DNA of 64,000 nt from Pontederia crassipes (lineage: Eukaryota; Streptophyta; Magnoliopsida; Commelinales; Pontederiaceae). The notes beneath the pieces are model-generated. The model ran no database searches, was not told where the DNA came from, and worked only from the letters and a program-made list of their open reading frames with translations. The stretch spans positions 4,588,001 through 4,652,000 of the forward strand of contig CM060188.1 in the NCBI GenBank assembly GCA_030549335.1, given 5' to 3'. Positions within the stretch are counted from its first letter, which is position 1. Each line of letters starts with the position of its first letter. Of this stretch, positions 23,120-34,465 are shown in pieces. The position numbers and the translations under genes are program-made.

Positions 23120-23760
23120 TAGCCACTTTCCGACGATCGTAACCGTCGCAACATAGGTAAATAGAATATAATATTAATTTGAGTTTCGATGGTTCGAACC
23201 CATTGGAAAAACCATCGAACATTTCGACGGTTCTTTCCAACTGAACTATCGACGGTTTTGGCCGTCGATATATATATAATAATAAATTTCCAACTGAACA
23301 GAGTTGCATAAATTATAAATTTCCATTTTCGATGGTTAAGATCGTCGAAAATAATTAAGATAGAATATTTTAGTTAATTAAAATCTCATAACGTTTCGAC
23401 GGGTATGACCGCCGAAATATCGACAGTTGCGTCGAACATCGCAACTTTCGACGGTCAAAGCCGTCGAAAATTTAAATAATAGTACGGGTCCAACGTTGAA
23501 ATATTTTGACGCCAGACCGTTGGAAGTTTTGATGGGTAGATAAACTGTCGAAACTTTCGACGGTCTAAACCGTCGAAGTGCCAATATTTTCGACGAAAGA
23601 TTTTGATGAATTTTGGACCGTCGAAAGTTTAGACGGCCAGAACCGTAAAAAAATTCTCGACGATAATTTCGACGGTTTAAAAGATCCACCGAAAAAACCA
23701 TCGGTATTTCAGACGGATGTCGGACCGTCGAAAATAAACCATCGGAAATCTGACTTTTTC
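23120..23760. repeat. CACTA right subterminal repeat array
   Basis: Many 'ttcgacggt..accgtcgaa' motifs in both orientations, closely matching the left array in core sequence but with 'tttcga' rather than 'tatcga' flanks. Confidence 0.85.
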
Positions 23761-23771
23761 TTGTAGTGATT

Positions 23772-25129
23772 GAAAATATGATCTTAATTAAACTTCATAA
23801 TTTGACAAGCCTCTATTCACCTAATTGATACTTATTTACACAGACTTAATGATGACCTAGAGCTATTTTTGCTCCATACAACCTTGATTGATTTATGTGA
23901 TCAAAAGAAATGTTCATGATTAATAGCGATAAAAGATGATTATTATTGCCTATCTAGATGAGTGGTTATCAGCCTTATATGAGGCACTCATTGTGGAGAT
24001 ACTCCATCTATTATTGTTTTGCGCGAGATCATCTACCCCCTTATGAGACACTTGTAATGGTATTGATCTCTACTAGTCCACCGTGATCTAAATAGTTATA
24101 TAATTGTGTGTTTGCAGTGATATTTTCAAAAAGTGGGTAGCTTTTTCAATGGACGAACAAATGAAATGTTAAATGGTTAAATAAGAAAGAAAGAACTGTC
24201 TTTATGAACAGTGAATATAAACAATGCATATAAACATAAAATAAAATGAAAAAGAATCAAACTATGGTTGATCGTCCATGATAATCTACTCTATTAATAT
24301 GAAATAAAATGAAAAGATTGAGAAACGTAAGAGAATGGAGGGGAGGGGAGACTGAGGAAATTGTCCAGGGAGAGAGAGAGGAGGCAGGATAAATAGGTAG
24401 CATCAGGAGGCTGAGCTAAAATTTTGGGATGAATTTTTCTTTCACAATTTCTGATGGATTTAAAATTTATCATAAATTACAAAAAAGGGCACATCATAAA
24501 AATATATTATATTAGATTTTCTTAAAAAAAATATCATTCCAAAATCATTCATAAATGGGGAAGAAATACGGTACTTGCGAATATTCTAACATAAATTCAT
24601 CATTTCTTTAGTAAATACTCGACTCATAATTCATACTATACTAATCGTTTTTCTCTTTCATAAACTATAATAAATTAGTCACATTTTTCCATCTTTTAAA
24701 TTGCCAATCGTACTTTATTTTCCTAAACTATAGTAAACTAGTCACAAAAAAGAGCTTGTCAAAGTTTAAATTTAATTTTACCGCAACTTTAAGACTTAAT
24801 AAATTGGTCACAAATAGCTTAGCAAAGTTTAAGTTTATTTTACCGCACCGTTAAGGCTCTTTTATTTATTTATTTGCTTATGACAATCCATAAAAAGCTC
24901 GTTGACAATCTCGTAGATACACGAAGTCAAACAGCATTGACGACCTACATGCCTTGAAGTCAGATAACATTGTCTATTATATAATATATTGTACATATCT
25001 AAGTTAGTTAATTAAGTAATTACTTATCATCAAATTTATTCGGACAGCACAGTAGTCAAGGCAAAGCCATGTAGTCAAGGCAAAGCCATGTAGGTAGGTA
25101 TGGGATCATCCGAAAATGAAATCGCGATT
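23772..25129. other. AT-rich intergenic DNA
   Basis: No coding region. There is a 20-bp tandem duplication (unit 'gtagtcaaggcaaagccat') at about 25052-25091, and short GA-rich runs near 24335-24390. Nothing else stands out. Confidence 0.5.
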
Positions 25130-25600
25130 CCTTCTAATTTTTGGATGTATAGTTGAATTGATATATTAGTTCGGATTGTGTTTGGTTCGAGTGAAATTTG
25201 ATGATGATGAATAAGATGATTGATGTGATAGAAAAAAAAATAGATACGATGGATGAAGTTTTGCTAAATTTTGAAGTAAAAATGATTATTATAATTATAA
25301 AGTATAATTATATTATTAATTAAAACAAAATTATAAAATAAAAAAATTTATAGGAAAAATTTTGTTAAAAAATATATTATTTAAATATAAAAAATCATTT
25401 TTAAAATTAATTATATTTAATGAAACAATAATTTTATTAATGGAATAATAAGTAATAAATTATATTAATCCAATATTATGAATATTTTATATTTACTAAA
25501 TAATTTATTTTATGAAGATTATGGTGTGAGAGAAAAAAAAGAAAAAAGAAAATAAATTTAGAAAAAAGTAATATGTCGTGTCAATTGAAAAAAAAAATCG
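25130..25600 (+). repeat. AT-rich repeat family B, copy 2
   Basis: Same order of blocks as 13775-14165: 'gtttggttcgagtgaaattt', then 'gatgtgatagaa', AT-rich core, 'aataataagtaata', and a purine-rich end. It is oriented opposite to copy 3, which follows about 260 bp downstream. No coding capacity. Confidence 0.5.
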
Positions 25601-25859
25601 AAATTATGTGTACATACGTTCACGTGAAGAAACAACCAGCAAATCATGATACATATCCGACATTCATGTACATATGATAACTTTCCAAGTTTTAATCATT
25701 ATGCTTTGATCATAATTATTTTCTTTCTAAAAGCTTCTTGTCATGACACAAACTAACTGACCAACGGCTACGATTCACCTACTTTATAGTGGGAATCAAC
25801 CATATCTACATCTACTTCATGTGCCATAATAATAAGCCTCCATTAATTGAAAAAAAGAC

Positions 25860-26310
25860 CATTTTGCTTTTTTCTTTTCAACTATTTTTATTTGACAGTT
25901 TTTTTCCTTTTTGAACCTTTCTTTTTCTTTTAAATATTTCTCTCTTACCTTTCTTATATAAAAATATTATATTTATTATGATTAATTAGTTTAATATTAT
26001 TTGTTACTTATCATTTCAAAAAAGTATTTAATATCTTGATAAATGTAATTTATTACATTTAAATTTGATATTTTTTTCATAATTTTCTAATAAAAATTTT
26101 AATGTATGATTTAAATTTTATGAACTAACAAAATTATATTTTATATTTATAATATTTATTTTTATTTCAATATTTATTAAAATTAATCTATCACATCTAT
26201 TTTTTTATATCACATAATTATATAATTCTTCGTTAATCTGTCAATTTAATTATTCACGAAATTATGATTCATCGAAATGCTCTTAAGCTCGATTCATTTG
26301 GAAAAATGAT
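25860..26310 (-). repeat. AT-rich repeat family B, copy 3 (inverted)
   Basis: Its reverse complement aligns by eye with copies 1 and 2, for example 'gatgtgatagattaatttta' and the 'aatgataagtaacaaataat' block. With copy 2 it forms an inverted pair. Confidence 0.5.
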
Positions 26311-26403
26311 CCAACTATTTTTTATTTAGTATTGTGGATATAACTTGAAGAAAAGAAGGGCAAAAATAGTAGGCGGTTTTATCTAACCTTGCGGTCCCTT
26401 CTT

Positions 26404-26440
<37 letters not shown>

Positions 26441-27259
26441 CTTGCTTAGATTTATAGGTGTACATTTGAAAAATTCTTTTTTTTAAAAAAATGTATATAT
26501 TTAATAATACAATTAATTTATACATATAGATGATCTATATCAACATTGAACTCGCACTTATATAATTTCTTGGCAGATAAATGATTGGGTTGGAATGGGA
26601 GGAGTGGATCAAACCTAAACTCGGAACCTAAAAGAACCAAATAAATCCTATTAGCAGGCTTGGATTTAAGTCTTTTTCTAATATTTTAATAAAATAGAAC
26701 AAGTATAAGTTTGAAAAGAAAAGAAAATAATATTAGCTAAAAGAAACAAAATCAAATATGAAAAGTGTTGATAGGTTAGTATAAAATAATTATTAATACT
26801 AATATTTTTTCTGATGAAAAGTGTTCTATATTACGACTCTTTCAATTTCAAATCGATAGGCCTTTCAAAACTTTTGGGGATCGAATTGAATGAGGACTGT
26901 GCTCAGCCCCATCGATGCTTTGCTATTCAATCGTTAGCGTCGTCCGAATTAGATTATCCGTGTCGCTTCTCAAAAATCAGGAACCGACCACTAAAATGAA
27001 AAAAAAAAATACTAACACATAATTCTCGAATAGGAATGCATACCGTTTTTTCTCCAAAATATAGTTTTAAGAATTGGAGGCCCGAGACGACACTAGAAAA
27101 AATATAATACGTTTGAGAGTCTCCCCTTTCCATTCATTGTAATTGATGTCTAAAAGTTATATATATTTTCGTGAGGATAACACAATCTGAATTTCATCCA
27201 TCATGATAGTTGATTTATTAATTAAAATTTTTTAATCGATGGTCCCTAATGAATTGGAC
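26311..27259. other. Intergenic DNA with (AT)n run left of the Copia element
   Basis: Contains an (AT)n microsatellite at 26408-26438 and otherwise AT-rich sequence with no gene. An open frame at 26814-26999 is not recognisable. Confidence 0.5.
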
Positions 27260-27264
27260 GATGA

Positions 27265-27841
27265 TGTTGAATTCTTGCTATGCAAGTCCGAGTATCAAAA
27301 AAGAGAGAAAAAAATTTGTCCGAATCAAAGAAGCATTTGAGATAGGGACAAAGACGTCCTTTCTTGATGCTATAAAAGAAAGGGTGCATACATCCTGATG
27401 AGTGCACCGTTGAATGAAGCTTCACGAGAAAAGAAAGAAAGTTTTCTTTTCTTCAGGGGTGAACTTCCATCGAGGGAGAGAAAGAGAGAGGAGAGAGAAA
27501 ATTTTCGGAGTTCGATTCGGGAACGAGTACTCATCCAACTTTTATCATCAGTTTCGAGAGACATTTATTTTGTGACATTCAATATTTATTTTTGAAATTA
27601 TTATTACATTCCTCTGCGTAGTTCAGAAAATAGACTTTGTAACATAATATCATAGTGAAAGATTTGCTCATTTCTCCTGTGATTTTCTCTCACATTGAGA
27701 GATTTTTCATGTAAATTCTTTATCTCTTTGGTCTGATTTAATTTCTTTATATTATTGTCATCATCTCATTATTATTGTGCGCATTAAAAAGGAAAAAGAA
27801 GATAATTCCATAACTATCAGTTCAACATTTTTTTCCCAACA
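27265..27841 (+). repeat. Copia 5' LTR
   Basis: 577 bp, begins TGTTGAATTC and ends CAACA. It is shorter than the 3' LTR mainly through a deletion of about 70 bp after 'gggaacgagtactcat'. It contains a TATA-like 'tgctataaaaga' near 27368. Confidence 0.85.
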
Positions 27842-27872
27842 ATGGTATCAGGTCAGAAAAGTGCACATTACG

Positions 27873-30700
27873 ATGGAGGACAATAATGCCCCCAGTCGAA
27901 TGTCTGTGCTCACAAGAACAAATTATTCTATTTGAAAGCCTCGGATGAAGGTCTACCTAAATTGCAGGAGCATTTACGATCCAATTGAATGTGACGTTGC
28001 AAAGTCCGATGACATAGATGTTAGAAAATGGAGGAGGATTAACATCAAGACAGTCACACAAATCTGACAATGGTCGATGACAAGATGTTTCATCATATCA
28101 CGAATTTTGATGAATCCAATGAAGTGTGGAAAAAATTGTAAGAAATGTATGAATGCAAATTGTCGCAAAATAAGGTACTATTGATGAAGAAACTTGTTAA
28201 CCTGAAGTACAATGATGATCATTCCATTGCAGAACATCTTGATAGTTTTCAAAAATTAATTAACAAGTTGTCCTCATTAAAGATCGTGTTTGAAGATGAG
28301 ATCCAAGCACCATTATTGTTGAGTTCATTACCTGATAATTGAAAAACGCTCGTTATCTCTCTAAATATTTTTGCTCCAGGTGGACAACTATCTTTAGAAA
28401 TTATTAAGGATAATTTGTTCAATGAAAAAATGAGAAAGCAAGAGCAGAATCTCAACAATAAATCAGAAGCATTTATCGTGGAAGGTCGTGTGAGAAACAA
28501 ACAGAGAAACTCTCACAACCACGATAGATCAAGGTCAAGAGGCAAGTCGAAGTTCAAAAACGAAGTCATATGTTATCATTGTGGCAAGCAGAATACTTCA
28601 AGAAGGAGTGTAAAAAATTAAAGCGCGATCAGTCACATGAAGGATGTAAAGATACTGAAAAAAAGAAGAAGAGCAGTGATGAAAACAACATTGTGGTGGC
28701 TGCATCAGATGATGTATACTTTTTTACTCAAGAAGAGAAAGAAAATGGTGTCAATGTTGTGAGTCAAGATTCAATTTGAATCTTAGACAGTGCAACTTCA
28801 TTCCATGTCACCCATCGTAGAAATGTATTATTAATATATAGAGAGGGAGCATTTTGATCAGTGAAGATGGGGAACAAGTCGGAATCCCAAATTGCTGACA
28901 TTTGAGACATTCAATTAAAGAATAATATCGGATGCAAAATTATGCTCAAAGATATAAGGCATGTACTAGAAATCTATCTGAACTTAATTTCAGTTGTCAA
29001 ATTAGACGACGATGTCTATGAGAGCAACTTCAAATAGGGAATATGAAAATTCAAGAGAGGTTCACTCCTAGCTAACGAAAGGACACAAAGATGTTATTCA
29101 CTACAAGACTGAAGCACAACACTGCACTGAGGAGATAAATGTGACTAAAGAGATATCATCCTCTGAAGTATGTCGCAGATGGCTTGGTCACATAAGTGAG
29201 AAAGGATTTCAAATATTAACTCAACAAAATTTGCTACCAAGTATGAAAGAATCTTCATTTGACGTATGCCTTCATTGTATGGCTGATAAACAGATTAGAG
29301 TTACATTTAATAAAACTTCTTCATCTATAAGTTCTCACGTACTTGATTTGGTTCATACTAATGTTTGCTATACGAAGAATAATACTTTTGATGGTGCTCT
29401 TTATTTTGTTACATTTATTGATGACAATTCTAAAAGAGTTTGGACTTTTCCTATAGCACACAAAAATTAGGTGTTGACAGACTTCAAGAAGTTTCATGCG
29501 AAAGTCGAAAGAGAAACTGACAAGAAACTTAAGTGTATTCGAGCAGATAATGACGATGAATACATGAGTCCTTTTGAAGAATACTGTAACACCTATAACA
29601 TCAAGTTTGAGAAGACTATTCTCAAAACTTCTCAACAAAATAGTGTTGCTGAAAGGATGAATAGAACAATCAAGAAACATGTTGGATGTATGCTTCTACA
29701 TGCCAAGTTATCAAAGAAATTTTGGGGTGAAGCAATGATGATCGCAGTTGAATTGATCAACCACTCACCATCAATACCTTTGGATGGTGACATATCTCTG
29801 AAAGTTTGGTCAGAAAGGATGTTTTATACAAACATATCAGAGTGTTTGATTGTAGAGCCTTTATTTATGAGCGGTCAAAACTTGGCAGCAAATAAAAAAA
29901 TGTATATTCCTTGGATATGGAGGTGAAAATTTTTGCTAGACTTTGGAATCTTGTTAACAAGAAGATTATCAGAAACAAAAATGTTGTGTTCATGGAACAC
30001 CAAACAATTGAAAATCTATCGAAGGACAAAGAGCCAACTATTTTCACCGATTATCTAGCTGAACCGAGTTCATTTAACACACTGATAGAATATGACATTG
30101 CTCCAAACGCTGATCAAGATGACAGTAGCAGTGATAGCAGCTTACATAATTCAGATATACTTTCAGATAGTCAAGACATTGATGACGAGTCATATGTCGA
30201 GCATGATACATTAGTACAAGAGTCTCAGTTGAAAAAGTCGAACAGACAAAGACAAGAGTAAAAAAATCCTAATACGCATCTGTAGTTGGTAGTCTGATAT
30301 ATACAATGATTTGTACAAGGCCAAACATAACATATGCAGTTGGGGTAGTGAATCGATTCCTATCAAATCCTAATAGAGAGCATTGGGATGCAATCAAGTG
30401 GATTCTCAGATATCTTCGAGGCACGTCTAAGATATTCTTATACTTTTGGAACGCCGTTGGAAGGATTTATTAATGTTAACATGGCACGAAATATTGATAG
30501 TCAAAAGTCAACTTCTGATTATTTGATGACATTTGCAGGCGCAACAGTCTCATGACAATAGAAGTTACAGAAGTGTATGGTACTATCAACAACTGAAGCA
30601 TAATATATCATAGTTACTGAAGCAGGCAAGAAAATTTTGTAGATGAGTCAATTTTTTAGGGTCTTAGGTTGACAAGAATACATCAAAGATGATGGGAAAC
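27873..30700 (+). pseudogene. Copia gag-pol pseudogene lacking most of reverse transcriptase
   Basis: Gag begins MEDNNAPSR at 27871-27873 and includes the UBN2-type core (28145-28342, LMKKLVNLKYNDDHSIAEHL). The zinc knuckle CYHCGKQ is frameshifted. The protease motif near 28785 reads ILDSATSFHVT where DSGA is expected, so its active site is lost. Integrase is the best-preserved part (29141-29926): the zinc-binding segment with CLHC, IDDNSK, ADNDDEY and SVAERMNRT. The first catalytic Asp is replaced (HTNVCY where HSDVCG-like is usual). The sequence then jumps from an acidic linker (to 30261) to RNase H-side motifs (ICTRPNITYAVGVVNRFLSN, then WILRYLRGTSK), so the RT palm including YVDD is deleted. 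Confidence 0.88.
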
Positions 30701-30781
30701 CTCTACTAAGAGAGAAGATCAAGTTTTGTAGGGAGCATGCAAACTTGGTGGATTCCTTCGCATAAACAAGAAGAGGAAGTT

Positions 30782-31426
30782 TCTTGAATTCTTGCTATGA
30801 GAGTTTGAGCAGCGAAAAGAGAAAAAAAACCTTTCCGAATCAAAGAAGCATCCGAGACAGAGACAAAAACGTCCTCTCTTAATGCCATAAAAGAAAGGGT
30901 GCACGCATCCTGATGAGTGCGCCGCTGAACGAAGCTTCACAAGAGAAGAAAGAAAGTTTTCTTTCTCCGATCATGAACTTACACCGAGAGAGAGAAGAGA
31001 GAGGAAAGAGACAAATTTTGAAGTTCGATTCGGGAACGAGTACTCATTCGTTCTGACGAAATTTTAGGTATTACTTTTCAACGGTCTTCTCATCTATTCC
31101 TTATATTCAGGTGAGATCATTCTTAACTTCTATTCTCAGTTTCGAGAGACATTTATTTTGTAGCATCTAAGATTAATTTTTGAGATTATTATTATATTTT
31201 TCCGCATAATTAAGAGAAGAGACTTTATAATCTACTATTATTTTATAGTAAAAGATTTGCTCCTTACTTCCGTAATTTTTTTTCTCTCACGTTGAGAGAT
31301 TTTCTACGTAAATTCTTTACGTCTTTGATTTGATTTAATTTCTTTTTATTATTATCATCATTTTATTATTATTGTGCGCATAAAAAATAATTTCACAACT
31401 ATTAATTTAGCCTTTTTTTTCGAACA
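30782..31426 (+). repeat. Copia 3' LTR
   Basis: 645 bp, aligned with the 5' LTR over its whole length, with the additional ~70-bp block at about 31050-31120. Ends CGAACA. Confidence 0.85.
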
Positions 31427-31431
31427 AATGA

Positions 31432-34400
31432 GTGGACATCTCTCTCATGGTGCTACTCTTTTTTTGTGGCCAATCTCTGGTGTCTGAAAAGCAGTGTTGA
31501 CGCGACGTTATAAAGCGCGCTGTCCATAAATTAAAGGTTGACTCATTATCGAATTCAATTAATCTGATTAGATTCGTCTCGAGTCACGTACTTTATAAAA
31601 ATATTGAGCGTTCATGATTCATGGTGCTACTCTTTAAAAGATATAGCATAAATTTTTTTTCTTTTTCTTAAATACTTTTAAAATTTGAAATCAACTGCAT
31701 ACATGTATATATCAGAGCACAAGAACGTATGCTAAAATTAAAAATCATGAAAAAATATGATAAAATACATACAATTAGAACGATCATTTAAAGAAAAAAA
31801 TAGACTGTCATAAGTTTCTGTATTAGGAACAAACTGGCATTTAAAATTTGATAGAATAAAAATAGAGCGTGAGAGAAAAAAAAAAAAACAAACGAGTTGC
31901 ATTAATAACAAATGCGCCGCCTACCATCACCATGCCATCTGTCATCACCTCCGACGCGAATTAAATTTTTGGTTGCAGACGTATCAGCTAAACCTCGGCG
32001 AGATAAATTCACAGCTCCCCCCAAAAGGAGTCGAACGACGCTTCAGAGCGTAAACGGTGTCTTGTGGTTGGCAGCGAGAATGTGGAAGTGACACGTTCTC
32101 GCGTCAGTTCCAGATTTAGTCGCGTCCTCTCCACTTTACCGTCTCCATCTCTGCGCAGTTCCCGCCCCTTCCAAACCTTTGGTTAAAACTTAATCTTTGT
32201 AATCGCTTGGCTTCTTCGCCATTCAACGTGCCCGAATTCTCCTTGTCCTTGTTGCTTTGGCTTGGAATCTCTCAAGGAAACTGGGGACTTCTCTCGGCTC
32301 CGTCCTCTTTCCTTTTATTTAATCTGCCAAGTAATCTTTTTCCCCCGGAACCGAGCAGGTTGGCGCTGTAGCCCGAGTAGGAGAACCCAAGTTTTCTGAC
32401 CACGGAGGAGAAATATAGTTGTTGATGTTTAACTCCATTTGGCGATTGGTCACATGAACAAGAAAAGATCCAGTTTTGCCAACGGTTTGCATCTTAAAAG
32501 AACCGGTTTTGGGAGTAGTGGCGTGCAAAAGTTGGGATCTTGAGCGTGTTCGTTTCCATGGGCGTTCTGGCAGACGGCACAGGCAGCCACCGCTAAAAGC
32601 GACGTCTTTGGAGATTCTTTTACGGTTGGCGACTACCTCTTTATTTCTCTTTTACTTTTGAGACGTTACTACTGTTTTTAGCGGCGAGGACAGTGATGGG
32701 CTCATGGTGTTGGATTGAAGGAGGGTTTACAGTCGGTGTGTGATGGGCGTTTTCGTTGGTTATCCTGTGAAAAGCTGTTAGCTTCGGTGCGCGTTACTTA
32801 GTCCTAGTGTTGAAAAAGTTCAGAGTTGCCTTTCCTCTTCTGACTTGCTTGTGTTCTCCTTTACCTCTGCAGACATTTTACTGGTTTACGTGTTCTCTTA
32901 AATAACCACTCCTTAAGGTCCGTTTGCCTCTTCTTTCCATTTTCTTCAACCCTCCGTTTAGTCTCCTCTTCCCTGGTCACACCAACACAGGATCAGGTTC
33001 TGCTCCAAATACGTGCTCTTCTTCCTTCGCCTCTATTCTAGTGGGTCAATAGATTCTTGTTCTGATTATAAAGAGAGACTCTGGAGAATCACAGTCCTCG
33101 TTCAGAAGAACCTGTAAATTGGAGCTGATGGCATCCTCGTTGAGAAGAGAAGCTGTCGCTTCCTCGGTCAGAAGCCGAGGAATTTGATGCCTCTGTTAGT
33201 GTTGCTCTTTTTAGCTTCCATCTTTTCTGCTTTTCTTTTTTCTTTTTCTCTTTAATGTTGGTGGAAAGTTCATGGATGCCAGGTATTTATTGGATATGAG
33301 CTGCAAGTTTCCATAAAATTTCCTTTTCCATTAGAAAGTAATAAAGTTTTGACCCAATTGATTAATGAACAGCTTTACTGAAACGGTGTGAGTTGCCATA
33401 GAAGGCCTTCAATTTATAACAAGTGTTACTTATTTGAAAGCGATCTATGTTTATCTGATTTTCTAAGAGAACTGGACAGTATCAATGGATGCACTGTAAG
33501 TTTGATATTGTAGATCTTTAACTTTAATATGGCATTTGTTTGCTTGCTGTCTTATATGTGCTTAGTTTCAAATGTTCTTTTTTTTAAACAAAATTTGGTC
33601 TCCAGAAATCTTTTGAATACGTGATTGCACTAACAATAAATTTTGGTCATAAGAGGAATTTGATCAGGGGTGTCATATTTGGTGGGCCTTTGTCTGAGCT
33701 CTGAATGTACATCAGTACAATTGAATGATTAACATTACGTTCTTTTTAAGATGAGGATTTTTGCATTATTGCGACTTTTTTTTTTCAATGTTGGACTGCT
33801 TGCCAGATGGATGAACTATATTTCCCATTAGATCATAAAGATCCTTTTATGGAAAATGAAAAAAAGGATCATCTTAGATATTTTTCATAGTTATCTCCTG
33901 ACATTTATTTCACATTGATTCATTTAGCTGTACTTTTCTTCAGCAAAATTAATACATAATTGAAGAACATCAAAGGGTACAGGAACTAAGAATCTTGTTC
34001 TTAATTAATGGTAGCAAAATTTGCATTTGTGCCATCATCCCTCCACAGTAGACTTGAATATGTGAACAGTGTGTAAAGACTATATCACCTTTTCAGTTTA
34101 TGCCTCATCATGAATTTTTTATGGTGGTTTTACTATGATCTGGAAAATTGTTTGGCCGAGCAAAGAATTACAAGCATGTGTATCATATTAGTATCTTTAA
34201 GCTTTTCTATTGACGAAATAGTATCCTTAAGTTTTACGTTGAAATTGGAGTTGGAAAACATGTCTAATGCCTTCAATGTTGAATGGATTTCTTTTTACTT
34301 GTTTTACCAGTATGTTTAAAAGATATTGGACTATCTTATTTGCAATTTTTAAATCTTGAGTTTATGGTACATTGGTGCTTTTTTTGTTTGTATTTAACGC

Positions 34401-34465
34401 AGATTTGTACATGTGGTTGATTAATCATTCATATCCTCAACAGTGAGTGAACGTTTTGTTCAGTC
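31432..34465 (+). promoter_or_regulatory. Promoter and 5' UTR region (with introns) of the DUF3527 gene
   Basis: The AT-rich part to about 31900 is intergenic. From about 31910 base composition becomes gene-like, with C/T-rich leader sequence at 32100-32300 and 32820-33060. No long coding frame lies before 34466. A pyrimidine-rich acceptor (tcctcaacag, to 34442) sits 24 bp before the ATG, with an in-frame stop just after it, so the upstream exons are probably untranslated. Exact exon limits cannot be set without transcripts. Confidence 0.5.

Larger units (their letters stand above)
20575..23771 (-). mobile_element. CACTA (En/Spm) DNA transposon, non-autonomous, 3.2 kb
   Basis: The element 20578-23768 starts CACTACAAGAAAA and ends with its complement TTTTTCTTGTAGTG. 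It is flanked by the 3-bp TSD ATT (20575-20577 and 23769-23771). Both subterminal regions (about 20590-21110 and 23120-23760) hold dozens of ACCGTCGA/TCGACGGT-type motifs in both orientations, the usual TnpA-binding architecture. Only one coding remnant is plausible (minus, 22023-22346), so mobility would need proteins in trans. The paired TIRs look nearly perfect over 13 bp, suggesting moderate or recent age. Confidence 0.95.
27260..31431 (+). mobile_element. Degenerate Copia LTR retrotransposon (TNT1/Tork-like), 4.2 kb
   Basis: Two related direct repeats (27265-27841 and 30782-31426) bracket gag-pol remnants. A primer-binding site TGGTATCAGG lies at 27843, one base after the 5' LTR. A polypurine tract (AAGAAGAGGAAG, 30768-30779) precedes the 3' LTR. 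Flanking 5-bp repeats are GATGA (27260-27264) and AATGA (31427-31431), one mismatch. Domain order gag, protease, integrase, (RT), RNase H is that of Ty1/Copia. Many stops and frameshifts plus LTR divergence show an old insertion. Confidence 0.92.
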
